Shown in pieces: positions 54,777 to 62,962 of a stretch of DNA of 64,000 bases (within the stretch, counting starts at the first letter, position 1; each line of letters begins with the position of its first letter). The stretch lies in NCBI GenBank assembly GCA_035699745.1, contig DASSPH010000107.1, forward strand, positions 124,001 to 188,000, in the 5' to 3' direction. The translations under genes and the position numbers were made by a program. The notes beneath the pieces were generated by a model that was not told where the DNA came from, did not search any database, and saw nothing but the letters and a program-made list of their open reading frames with translations. Source of the stretch: Vicinamibacterales bacterium. Lineage in GTDB: Bacteria > Acidobacteriota > Vicinamibacteria > Vicinamibacterales > 2-12-FULL-66-21.

Positions 54777-55934
54777 ATGCATCTTCGATCCCGGGCGTTG
54801 CTGCTTATCGCCGCGGTCGCCGCTGCCGGCGCCGCCGCGGCCGGGGCTCCGCCGCGAGCCGCCGGCGTGACCCTCCTCCGGACGCCCGACGGCGGCATCC
54901 AGCCGCAGGCGGTGGTAGACGACGCCGGAACCCTGCACCTGCTGTACTTCAAGGGGGATCCGGCCCACGGGGATCTGTTCTATTCCCGCCTTCCGGACGG
55001 CGCCGCGACGTTCACGCCACCGCTGCGCGTGAACAGCGAAGCCGGCTCCGTCATCGCCACTGGATCCGTGCGCGGCGGGCAGATCGCGCTGGGCCGGACC
55101 GGCTTCGTCCACGTCGCCTGGAATGCGTCACGTCCGATCGAGCGCAACGGCGCCAGGCAGACGCCGATGTGGTATGCGCGCCTGCGTCCCGGCGGCCGGG
55201 CCTTCGATCCGCAACGCGCCATCGGCAGCCAGCTGCGGCACCTCGACGGCGGCGGTTCGGTCGCGGCGGACCGCGCCGGCCATGTCTACGTCGTGTGGCA
55301 CGCAGCCGGCGCGCGCGACGGTGAATCACATCGACGGCTCTACGTCGCTGCGTCTGCGGACGACGGCGTGCGATTCTCGAGCGAGGTCCCCTTCGGGGAT
55401 GCCGCCGGCTTGTGCGGCTGCTGTCAGGTGGAAACCCTCGCGGATCGGGACGGGCGGCTGAACGTGTTGTATCGCGCCGCCGGGGAATCCACTCACAGAG
55501 ACGCGATGTGGCTCAGACTCGTCCGCGGGAGCTTCACGCCGCCCATCCGGCTCCACGGATGGGAGCTCCCGGCGTGTCCCATGACGACATTCGCGATGGC
55601 GTTGCGCGGCAGCGACATCGTGGCCGCATGGGAGACGCAGCAGCAGATCTACGCTGCGGTGTTGACGCCAGGCTCCGAGCGCGTCTCCGCACCGGCCGCG
55701 ATGTCCGGCACCGCGCTGCGAAAACATCCCAGCGTGGCGGTGAACGCCGCGGGGGACACACTCTACGCCTGGACCGAAGGCACGGCATGGGCGCGCGGCG
55801 GTACGGTGGCATGGGAGCTGCGGGATTCCGGCGGCGCGCGTCTCTCGTCGTCGCCGGCAGCGGGCGAGGTGCCTGTCTGGAGTCTCGTTGCCGCCGCCGC
55901 CCGCCGAGATCGATCGTTCCTGATCGTTCACTGA
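54777..55934 (+). CDS. Exported beta-propeller (sialidase-fold-like) protein
   Basis: A 385-aa exported protein (signal LLLIAAVAAAGAAAAGAPP). Repeated segments of the type GGIQPQAVVDDAGTLHLLYF, GQIALGRTGFVHVAWNAS, GGSVAADRAGHVYVVWHAAG, HPSVAVNAAGDTLYAWTEG suggest a six-bladed sialidase-like propeller. A cysteine cluster GLCGCCQVE and a later PACPM could bind metal. No catalytic sialidase residues are evident. An in-frame GTG lies three bases before the ATG. The last 7 bp overlap the next gene on the other strand. Confidence 0.75.
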   Translation: MHLRSRALLLIAAVAAAGAAAAGAPPRAAGVTLLRTPDGGIQPQAVVDDAGTLHLLYFKGDPAHGDLFYSRLPDGAATFTPPLRVNSEAGSVIATGSVRGGQIALGRTGFVHVAWNASRPIERNGARQTPMWYARLRPGGRAFDPQRAIGSQLRHLDGGGSVAADRAGHVYVVWHAAGARDGESHRRLYVAASADDGVRFSSEVPFGDAAGLCGCCQVETLADRDGRLNVLYRAAGESTHRDAMWLRLVRGSFTPPIRLHGWELPACPMTTFAMALRGSDIVAAWETQQQIYAAVLTPGSERVSAPAAMSGTALRKHPSVAVNAAGDTLYAWTEGTAWARGGTVAWELRDSGGARLSSSPAAGEVPVWSLVAAAARRDRSFLIVH

Positions 55935-57688
55935 GCCGATCGCCCCGGCGACGACGCGGCGCGGCGTCCGAGCTGTGCGAAACGCGGATCGCCGTGCACC
56001 TGGTCGAGGCGCGGGTCGACGCGGACGTACGCGATCCAGCCGGACCGCTCCTGCACCGCACGGTCGAACCACTCGAATGCCGCGTCCACCTCGTCCAACG
56101 CCGCGCGGATGACGCCGAGCTCGTAGGCAAAGAGTCCCTTGTCACCGCGCAACCGCTCGAGGTCGGAGGCGACCCGGCGCGCCGCCCGGTGTTCGTGTGC
56201 CGAGGCCAGCGCGTGGCCAAGTCCGGCGAGCATCACCGGGCTGTTCGACGAACACCGCACCGCTTCCTTCAGCCTCTCGACTGCGTCAACGCCGCGTCCC
56301 AGCCGCTCGAGCGCCCAGCCGGCGAAGAAGTGACCCCAATGAAATCCCGGCTCCATGCGCACCACGCGCTCCGACTGCTCCAGCGCCGCGGCGTATTCGC
56401 GCGCCATGTAGTGATGCCACGCGACATGCGCGTGCATCAGCGGATTCAGCGGATCCAGTTCGACGATCCGCCGGCAGGCGCCGAGCGACTCGCCGAACCG
56501 CGCCGCGGCGCAGAGCGCGTGCGAGTGCCAGTGGTGCGCGTCCACCCATGCCGGATTCAGCGCGATCGCCTGGCCGAACTCCTCGAGCGCGCCGGCGGTG
56601 TTCCAGTCGAAGTGCAATTGCGCATATCCGACGGCCGTGTGGCCGGCGGCGAGCTGGGGATCGAGCGCGAGCGCGCGGTCCGCCGCCGCCTTCGCCCTGG
56701 CGAGCGCCTCCGACGGCGGAAGCAGACCCGACTCCCAGGCGCCAAGCGTCCCGTAGACCGAGGCGAGCGCGGCATGCGCGGGAGCAAATGTCGGGTCGAC
56801 CTCCACGGCGCGCTGAAACCGATCGAGCGCTTGCCACACCACGTCGCCGGGCCGCTTGTTCCAGAGGAAGCGCCCCTCGAGATACAGCGCGTACGCGTCG
56901 CTGCTCGAAGTCTTCGAGGTGACGAGCGGACCGGCGCGCCGCACGACGTGCTGCGTCAGCGTGTCCGCAATCATGCCGGCGATATCGTCCTGGACGGCGA
57001 AGATGTCTTCGAGGCGCCGATCGAACCGGCCGCTCCACGCGGTGAACCCGTCGCCGGCGCGCACCAGTTGCACCGCGATCCTGACCATCTCGCCCGACTT
57101 GCGGACGCTGCCTTCGAGGAGCCAGGCGACGATCAGATCCCGCGCGATGGCCTTCGCGTCAATCGCCTGGCCCTTGAACCGCTGTGAAGAGGTGTAGGAC
57201 GCGACGCGCAGCTCGGAAACCCGCCCGAGCGCGTTGATGATCTCTTCGCTCATCCCCTCGCAGAAGAACGCCTGGTCGCGAGCCGCGCTCATGTCCGTGA
57301 ACGGCAGGACGGCAATCGAATTGTCAGGGGCGGCGTCCGCCGACGCCCCTGCGGACGCCGCCGGCGCGTCCCGGCTCACGGCGGCCGCAAACCGGTAGCC
57401 GCGTTTCGGGACGGTCTCGATATACCGCGTCCCGTCCTGTTCCAGCACCTGGCGAAGGCTGAAAATGCCCTTGGTCAGGTTCCCTTCCTCGACCGCCACG
57501 TCGGGCCAGACCGATCGCAGCAACGTGTCCTTGTCGACGAGCCGTCCGGCATTGGCGAGGAGCGCGACGAGCAGATCGAAGAGCTTGGGCGTCAGGGGAA
57601 CCGGCACGCTGTCCCGCTTCAGCGATCGGTCGGCGGCATCGAGAACGAACGGGCCGAACCTGAACGCGGAGCTCGCCGGTTCCGGCAT
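55928..57688 (-). CDS. Winged-helix TPR regulator, CadC/OmpR-like
   Basis: A 586-aa protein. Residues 8-105 form an OmpR-type winged helix (FGPFVLDAADRSLKRD to GTRYIETVPKRGYRF). Residues 125-270 match the TolB-like adenylyl-cyclase-associated region (SIAVLPFTDMSAARDQAFFC, GMSEEIINALGRV). TPR repeats fill the rest (ALDRFQRAVEVDPTFAPAHA, LEEFGQAIALNPAWVDAHHW). There is no membrane helix, unlike CadC. Such regulators are very numerous in Acidobacteriota. A TAGAAT -10-like element lies just upstream near 57700-57706. Confidence 0.9.
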   Translation of the reverse strand: MPEPASSAFRFGPFVLDAADRSLKRDSVPVPLTPKLFDLLVALLANAGRLVDKDTLLRSVWPDVAVEEGNLTKGIFSLRQVLEQDGTRYIETVPKRGYRFAAAVSRDAPAASAGASADAAPDNSIAVLPFTDMSAARDQAFFCEGMSEEIINALGRVSELRVASYTSSQRFKGQAIDAKAIARDLIVAWLLEGSVRKSGEMVRIAVQLVRAGDGFTAWSGRFDRRLEDIFAVQDDIAGMIADTLTQHVVRRAGPLVTSKTSSSDAYALYLEGRFLWNKRPGDVVWQALDRFQRAVEVDPTFAPAHAALASVYGTLGAWESGLLPPSEALARAKAAADRALALDPQLAAGHTAVGYAQLHFDWNTAGALEEFGQAIALNPAWVDAHHWHSHALCAAARFGESLGACRRIVELDPLNPLMHAHVAWHHYMAREYAAALEQSERVVRMEPGFHWGHFFAGWALERLGRGVDAVERLKEAVRCSSNSPVMLAGLGHALASAHEHRAARRVASDLERLRGDKGLFAYELGVIRAALDEVDAAFEWFDRAVQERSGWIAYVRVDPRLDQVHGDPRFAQLGRRAASSPGRSAQ

Positions 57689-57763
57689 GGGGGAAGAATT
57701 CTACAAGAAAAATTCCAGCCGCCCGGAAGGACAGCCGCCGGCTCGCGCCGGTATCGTCAGGCC

Positions 57764-59821
57764 ATGTTGACCGGCCACACGACGCGCGTGAAGAGCCCCA
57801 CGGCAGCCGCGGCGGCGCCGAGGCTGGCGTCCGTGGTGGTTGTCGGCGGCCGCGACGAATCCGCGGTGCTCGCGTTCGCCGCCGGCGCCGCCGAACCGCT
57901 CGGATCTCCCTGGGCGCCTGCGCTCGTCGAGAGCGCCCGCCAGCGGCGTATCGAGATGCCGCGCCTCGGGCGTGTCCGCCATGCCAGCCCCGCCGGAATC
58001 GCGGCGGAAGTGGGCGGCCACAGCGTCGCACTGGGCAGCCGCGCATTGTTCGAGGCGCTCTCGATTTCGCTCGAAGCGCTCGGCCGGTGGCCGCAGCGCC
58101 TCGAACAGCGAGGCGAGCAGGTTCTGCTCGTCGCGATCGACGGCCGGGCGGCCGGACTCGTCGGGCTCGCCGGCAGTGCTCGACCGATGGACCAGACGGA
58201 GAGTGACATGGAAGAAGCAGTGTCGAACGATCGTTTTCCTTTTGAACCCGCAGGTCTGCCCGCCGTTCGATCCGTCGAACCGGTCCCCCTCGAGGACGGC
58301 GACGAATTCGAATTGCGGCTCGCCCCGGTGACCAGGCGGATCGGGAACGCGGAGCTCCGGCTCCTCGCCTACAACGGATCGATTCCGGGGCCCACCCTGC
58401 AGGTGCGCCAGGGAACCAGCGTGCTCGTGCGCGTGGTGAACGATGGCGACCTCGAGACGACGGTGCACTGGCACGGGTTGCGGATCGAGAACAGATACGA
58501 CGGGACTCGTGCGACCCAGCGACCCATTCCCGTCGGCGGCACGTTCACGTATCGCCTCTCGTTCCCCGACCCGGGCGTCTACTGGTATCACCCGCACATC
58601 CGCGAGGACTACGGTCAGGAGCTCGGTCTTTACGGCAACATCGTGGTGCTGCCATCCGAGCCCGGCTACTGGGGTCCGGCTCACCGCGAACTGGCGGTCA
58701 CGCTCGACGACATTCTCCTGGAAGGCGGCCGGGTCGCGCCGTTCAACCGCCTGCACCCGACCTACACGGCGATGGGCCGCTTCGGCAATGTGATGCTCGC
58801 CAACGGCGAGCCCGCGCTGTCGCTCGAGGCGCGGCTCGGCGAGGTGGTCCGCCTCTACCTCACCAACACCGCCAACACCCGTGTCTTCGACATCGGCGTG
58901 CGCGGCGCGCGGATGAAGCTCGTCGGAGGCGACAGCGGCCGCTGCGAGCGCGAGTCGTTCGTGGACGGCGTCGTGCTCGCACCGTCGGAGCGCGCCGTCG
59001 TCGACGTGCTGTTCGATCGCGCCGGAGACGCGGCGCTCGAACATCGAACGCCCGGCCGAACCTACCGGCTGGGGACGGTCACAGTGGCATCGGAGGCCGC
59101 GGAACCGGACCTCAGGAACACCTATGCGCAGCTGCGCGTGGACGACACGCTGGTCGCGATGCGCGAGGCGCTCGCCCCATTGCGTGGGGCTGAACCGGCG
59201 AAGACGCTGGCGCTCGTCGCGGAGATGGACATGGGCGCGCCGGACGACGCCGGTGCCGCGGCCCTCCACTACGTCTGTCCCATGCATCCGGACGTGATCA
59301 GCGGCGATCCCGGACGTTGTCCGAGATGCGGAATGAAGCTGCTGCCATCGCCGTTCGTCGAGGCGGCCGGCCACGGCGACACGCACGCCCCTGCCGCCCC
59401 CGCCGATGCGGAACAGGCCGGTATCGAGTGGGAGGACGACATGGTCGACGTGAACCGGCTCACCACGCCGGCGAACATGCGCTGGAAGCTGATCGATCGC
59501 GACACGGGCCTCGAGGGTGACGCGATCGACTGGCGCTTCCGGGTCGGTCAGCAGGTGAAGATTCGGATCGTGAACGAGATGGACTCCGATCACCCGATGC
59601 ACCATCCCTTCCACGTTCACGGCGCCGGCCGCTTCCTCGTGCTGGCGCGCGACGGACGCGAGGATCGCAATCTGGTCTGGAAGGACACCGTTCTCGTCCG
59701 AACCGGCGAGACCGTCGACATCCTGCTGGACGTCAGCCACCCGGGCGTCTGGATGGCGCACTGCCACATCGCCGAGCACCACGAGAGCGGGATGATGCTC
59801 CGCTTCCGTGTGAACCGCTAG
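57764..59821 (+). CDS. Multicopper oxidase with P1B-ATPase-like N-terminus and metal-binding insert
   Basis: A 685-aa open frame. From about residue 165 it is a multicopper oxidase: copper ligands in TVHWHGLRIEN, YWYHPHIRE, HPMHHPFHVHG and HCHIAEHHESGMM. A short heavy-metal-binding module, CPMHPDVISGDPGRCPRCGM, is inserted before the last cupredoxin domain. The first 145 residues resemble the nucleotide-binding domain of CopA-type ATPases (AALVESARQRRI-like region, GGHSVALGSRALFEAL, QVLLVAIDGRAAGLVGLAG) but lack the HP dipeptide. An internal ATG at 58208 with GGAG before it could start a plain oxidase without this part. No export signal is seen. It probably oxidises Cu(I) or other metals. Confidence 0.85.
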   Translation: MLTGHTTRVKSPTAAAAAPRLASVVVVGGRDESAVLAFAAGAAEPLGSPWAPALVESARQRRIEMPRLGRVRHASPAGIAAEVGGHSVALGSRALFEALSISLEALGRWPQRLEQRGEQVLLVAIDGRAAGLVGLAGSARPMDQTESDMEEAVSNDRFPFEPAGLPAVRSVEPVPLEDGDEFELRLAPVTRRIGNAELRLLAYNGSIPGPTLQVRQGTSVLVRVVNDGDLETTVHWHGLRIENRYDGTRATQRPIPVGGTFTYRLSFPDPGVYWYHPHIREDYGQELGLYGNIVVLPSEPGYWGPAHRELAVTLDDILLEGGRVAPFNRLHPTYTAMGRFGNVMLANGEPALSLEARLGEVVRLYLTNTANTRVFDIGVRGARMKLVGGDSGRCERESFVDGVVLAPSERAVVDVLFDRAGDAALEHRTPGRTYRLGTVTVASEAAEPDLRNTYAQLRVDDTLVAMREALAPLRGAEPAKTLALVAEMDMGAPDDAGAAALHYVCPMHPDVISGDPGRCPRCGMKLLPSPFVEAAGHGDTHAPAAPADAEQAGIEWEDDMVDVNRLTTPANMRWKLIDRDTGLEGDAIDWRFRVGQQVKIRIVNEMDSDHPMHHPFHVHGAGRFLVLARDGREDRNLVWKDTVLVRTGETVDILLDVSHPGVWMAHCHIAEHHESGMMLRFRVNR

Positions 59822-59842
59822 CGCTCGCCGGAGGAACCGCGT

Positions 59843-61300
59843 ATGAAGACCCTGCTCCTGTTGATCGGCGCGGCGCTGCTGTCCGTCGCCGGGCTCAGTC
59901 TTGCGGCGCGCCATCGGGTTGCGCCATCCACCGTCGAGCGCGCAGCGGAGGTCCCGGTTCTCGCGGGCGCCGCCGAGCGCCTCGCCGCGGCGATACGGAT
60001 CCGCACGATCTCCGCCGAAGACCGGGCGGATTTCGACGCCGCACCCTTCCGTGCCCTGCACGCTCACCTCGAGTCGGCCTTCCCCCGCGCGCACGCGACG
60101 CTCCGCCGCGAGACCGTCGGCAGCCACAGCCTGCTCTACGAATGGCCGGGCCGCGACCGTACGCTGAAGCCCATCCTCCTGGCCGGCCACCTCGATGTCG
60201 TGCCCGTCGAAGCCGGCACGGAGCGCGAGTGGCAGCACCATCCCTTCGAGGGACGGATCGCAGATGGCTTCGTGTGGGGTCGCGGCGCAATCGACAATAA
60301 GTCCGCGGTGGTCGGCATGCTGGAAGCGGTGGAGATGCTGCTCGCCGAAGGCTTTCAGCCGGCCCGTACGGTTTACCTGGCGTACGGCCACGACGAGGAA
60401 GTGGGGGGATCGGGCGGGGCGGCGCGCATCGCCGCGTTGCTGAAAACCAGGGGAGTACAGCTCGAGATGGTGATGGATGAAGGCGGCGTGATTGCCGAGC
60501 GGATCCTGCCGGGCACCTCGCGGCCGGTTGCACTCGTCGGGATCGCCGAAAAGGGGTTCGTGTCGATCGAGCTGAGCACCCTCGCGCAGGGCGGCCATTC
60601 CTCGCTGCCCCCGCCAGCGACCGCGGTCGGCATCCTGAGCGCCGCCGTCGCGCGCCTGGAGCAGCATCCGATGCGCGCGCGCTTCCCGGGTCCGACGCGG
60701 CAGCTCTTCGACCGGACCGCGCCGCACTTCCCTGCCGTGCAGCGCGCGGTCTTCAGCAACCTCTGGCTGACCGCGCCGCTGGTGCTCCGGCGGCTGGAAG
60801 CCAATCCCGCGACCAATGCCATGGTGCGAACGACGGCGGCGCCGACGATCTTCCAGGCGGGCACGAAGGACAACGTCCTCCCGCGCTACGCGCGAGCGGT
60901 CGTCAACTTCCGCATTCTTCCCGGTGACACCATCGCGAGCGTGCTCGCGTACGTGCGCAGCACCATCGCCGACGAACGGGTCACGGTGACGATCGGCGGC
61001 CGGTTCTCAGCCGAGCCGTCGCCGATCTCCCCCACCGGCACCGCGATCTTCCGCACTCTGGCGCAAGGTATTCGCCGCGTCCATCCCGACGCCATCGTCG
61101 CGCCGTATCTCGTGGCCGTGGCCACCGATGCGCGGTACTACGCCGATCTGAGCAGCAGCGTGTTCCGGTTCCTGCCGTTGCGGCTGACGTCCCAGGACCT
61201 GGCGCGCACGCACGGCGCGAACGAGCGGATTGGCATCCGCGAGTACGAATCGGCCGTGAGAACGTATCGCCAGCTGCTCCAGGACACCGCCGGGGGGTAA
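59843..61300 (+). CDS. M20-family metallopeptidase (carboxypeptidase S-like)
   Basis: A 485-aa protein with an N-terminal membrane anchor (TLLLLIGAALLSVAGLSLAA). The di-zinc centre of M20 enzymes is complete: LAGHLDVVP, GRGAIDNK, GHDEEVGG, MDEGG and a C-terminal THGANERI. It would hydrolyse peptides or N-acyl amino acids on the outer side of the inner membrane. It follows the multicopper oxidase by 21 bp and is probably cotranscribed. Confidence 0.92.
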   Translation: MKTLLLLIGAALLSVAGLSLAARHRVAPSTVERAAEVPVLAGAAERLAAAIRIRTISAEDRADFDAAPFRALHAHLESAFPRAHATLRRETVGSHSLLYEWPGRDRTLKPILLAGHLDVVPVEAGTEREWQHHPFEGRIADGFVWGRGAIDNKSAVVGMLEAVEMLLAEGFQPARTVYLAYGHDEEVGGSGGAARIAALLKTRGVQLEMVMDEGGVIAERILPGTSRPVALVGIAEKGFVSIELSTLAQGGHSSLPPPATAVGILSAAVARLEQHPMRARFPGPTRQLFDRTAPHFPAVQRAVFSNLWLTAPLVLRRLEANPATNAMVRTTAAPTIFQAGTKDNVLPRYARAVVNFRILPGDTIASVLAYVRSTIADERVTVTIGGRFSAEPSPISPTGTAIFRTLAQGIRRVHPDAIVAPYLVAVATDARYYADLSSSVFRFLPLRLTSQDLARTHGANERIGIREYESAVRTYRQLLQDTAGG

Positions 61301-61315
61301 GAAGCCGCCCGCCCC

Positions 61316-61346
61316 TTGACCCTGGAACCGTTCCAGGCTCTACGGT
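61316..61346 (+). promoter_or_regulatory. MerR-type promoter with 19-bp spacer and dyad
   Basis: TTGACC (61316-61321) and TACGGT (61341-61346) are 19 bp apart, the overlong spacer typical of MerR, CueR and ZntR targets. The spacer region holds a perfect dyad CCTGGAA-CCG-TTCCAGG (61321-61337). It lies 18 bp before the start of the next gene. No merR-family gene is in the window, so the regulator would act from elsewhere. Confidence 0.7.
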
Positions 61347-61364
61347 AGACACGGAGGTTCACAC

Positions 61365-61856
61365 ATGCGCTTACTGCCGATCACGTGCCTGTTCACGATT
61401 CTTGGCGCCGCGGCGGCGCCGGTCACCGCCGCGCAGCATCAGCACGGGTCCGCTGACCAGCGGGCCCATGCCGTCATGGGCTTCGACCAGGAGCGGACCA
61501 CGCATCATTTCGTCTTGTTCACCGACGGCGGTGCCATCGACGTCGCCGTCAAGGACCGCGCGGACGCCAGGAACCGCGACGCCATCCGGTCGCACCTGCC
61601 CCACCTCGCGGCGATGTTCGGCAGCGGCGACTTCGACGCGCCCATGTTGGTACACGATGCTCGCAACGTGCCGGGGACGGTGACGATGGCGGCCAGGAAA
61701 GCGGCGATCGTCTACCGCTACGTGGAGACTCCCAACGGGGGACGCGTGGACATCCGGACGTCCGACCGCGACGCGCTCGAGGCTGTGCACGCGTTCCTGA
61801 AGTATCAGATCGCCGAGCACAAGACCGGCGATCCGCTGACGCCCCGGCCGCGGTGA
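61365..61856 (+). CDS. Small exported protein under a MerR-type promoter
   Basis: A 163-aa exported protein: signal peptide LLPITCLFTILGAAAAPVTA, then AQHQHGSADQRAHAVMGFDQ with several histidines that could bind metal. The mature part contains RTTHHFVLFTDGGAIDVAV and ends AVHAFLKYQIAEHKTGDPL. I know similar proteins as a common but unnamed acidobacterial family. The promoter suggests metal induction and a periplasmic role. GGAGG lies upstream of the ATG. Confidence 0.75.
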   Translation: MRLLPITCLFTILGAAAAPVTAAQHQHGSADQRAHAVMGFDQERTTHHFVLFTDGGAIDVAVKDRADARNRDAIRSHLPHLAAMFGSGDFDAPMLVHDARNVPGTVTMAARKAAIVYRYVETPNGGRVDIRTSDRDALEAVHAFLKYQIAEHKTGDPLTPRPR

Positions 61857-61875
61857 CCGGTGCGTCGCGTACTTG

Positions 61876-62181
61876 TTACCAGCGCGATTCGCGACGCTGC
61901 CGGCCGCCGCGGAAGCCGTCGTTCGAGCGCGGCGACAGCGGTTTCGCTTCGTTGACCGCGAGACTGCGGCCCCCGAGCTGGTGCTGATCGAGCGTGGCGA
62001 TCGCGCGCTGGGCGCCTTCGACATCGCTCATCTCGACGAAAGCAAAACCGCGTGCCTGGCCGGTGGCCCGGTCGCGCATGATGTTGACGCCGGCGACCTG
62101 ACCGGCGCCGCCGAACAGGGTCTGAAGATCGGACTCGGTGGTGTCGTACGGCAGGTTGCCGACGTACAGCTTGGTGTTCAT
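61876..62181 (-). CDS. RRM RNA-binding protein
   Basis: A 101-aa protein with one RNA recognition motif: RNP2 KLYVGNLPYD and RNP1 ARGFAFVEM, followed by a short glycine/arginine-rich tail (GFRGGRQRRESRW). Such bacterial proteins resemble cyanobacterial Rbp cold-shock RNA chaperones. The upstream region contains TATCCT near 62320-62327, which could be a -10 element and would give a leader of over 100 nt. Confidence 0.93.
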   Translation of the reverse strand: MNTKLYVGNLPYDTTESDLQTLFGGAGQVAGVNIMRDRATGQARGFAFVEMSDVEGAQRAIATLDQHQLGGRSLAVNEAKPLSPRSNDGFRGGRQRRESRW

Positions 62182-62362
62182 GGATACTCCTGCATCTCAC
62201 GGATGCACTTGATCTGATGGCAGGCTCGAGCGGGATGCCCGGCGACGGAGCGCAGGAGAGTCGAACGAGTTCGGATCTGATGCGGAAGTCGGTAAAAGCG
62301 AGCTGTCAGAAGCCAATCACAGGATACCACATCGCCGCGTGCGGCTCGGGTCTTGCCCGGTC

Positions 62363-62396
62363 GGGGAATTCTCGGCGCCGGCGCGGAAAATCTCCC
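62363..62396. promoter_or_regulatory. Paired palindrome, putative activator site (UAS 12)
   Basis: GGGGAATTCTCGGC (62363-62376) and GCGGAAAATCTCCC (62383-62396) have centres exactly 20 bp apart. It lies in the 326-bp gap between the RRM gene and the Cys-rich protein gene; apart from this site and the promoter at 62469 the gap holds no gene I can support. Confidence 0.68.
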
Positions 62397-62468
62397 GCTC
62401 GCTGATCCAGCCCTTTTCAATCCACGCGAAAATCGCCGGGAATTGCGCGCGCGTCCGTCCCTGCCGGC

Positions 62469-62484
62469 TGGCGCGTGTGTTGCC
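62469..62484 (+). promoter_or_regulatory. sigma-54 promoter of the efflux-linked unit
   Basis: TGGCGCGTGTGTTGCC has GG and GC ten bases apart and a good TTGC box. The -24 element is 91 bp from the midpoint of the site at 62363-62396. The predicted start near 62495 leaves 13 nt before the GTG at 62508. Confidence 0.65.
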
Positions 62485-62507
62485 GTACCTGCGGTTCGAG
62501 TCTCGAC

Positions 62508-62855
62508 GTGCTGCGCGCACTCGCCCTTTCGATCGTGCTGACCCTCGCCGCAGGACCCGAGGTCTCCGTCTTGTGCGCGGCATGGTGTCACCCTGCCGCC
62601 GCGGCGGCCGGGCGTTGCCAACACGGCGGCGTCCCCGGCGTGACGACGAACGACCGCTGCGCCGACGCCTGCTCTCGGCCGGTCGCGGTCGTCCGCGGGG
62701 ACGTCCAGCGGGAGGTCTCTGCCGGGCACAGTCACGCCGCCGTGCCGGCACCTTCGCACGTCGCGCGGCCGCCGCGCGACGCGGCCTCGGTCCGCGACTC
62801 GCGGCCGCAGTACGCGTCCGGAACACGACCACCTCTCATCGCCCTGCGCCTGTAA
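62508..62855 (+). CDS. Small exported cysteine-rich protein upstream of efflux genes
   Basis: A 115-aa exported protein with a signal peptide (VLRALALSIVLTLAAGPEV) and a cysteine/histidine pattern: LCAAWCHP, GRCQHGG, NDRCADACS and GHSHAA. This suggests metal binding or disulphides. The start is a GTG at 62508; another in-frame GTG at 62475 lies upstream of the predicted transcript start. It precedes the TolC-like gene by 107 bp in the same direction. I infer a role with metal efflux. Confidence 0.6.
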   Translation: MLRALALSIVLTLAAGPEVSVLCAAWCHPAAAAAGRCQHGGVPGVTTNDRCADACSRPVAVVRGDVQREVSAGHSHAAVPAPSHVARPPRDAASVRDSRPQYASGTRPPLIALRL

Positions 62856-62962
62856 CACACACCCCAGGCCATTCACACCTCGAGAACGCGCCCGCGCGCC
62901 TGGTTGTGCCGCGCCGGCGGCGCCGATTTCGAGGCCGGGACTTCATTCGGAGAGAGGCCGTT

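Noticed and set aside
57700-57730. Motif GGAAGAATTC...GAAAAATTCC resembling the paired site, upstream of the CadC-like gene
   Set aside because: The two halves are only about 12-13 bp apart instead of 20, and no GG-N10-GC promoter follows. A TAGAAT -10-like box fits better.
57701-60727. Very long open frame (over 1000 codons) antisense to the multicopper oxidase and M20 peptidase genes
   Set aside because: It mirrors two well-supported genes with complete active sites; its product is Arg/His/Gly-biased without any motif. Long antisense frames are expected in GC-rich coding DNA.
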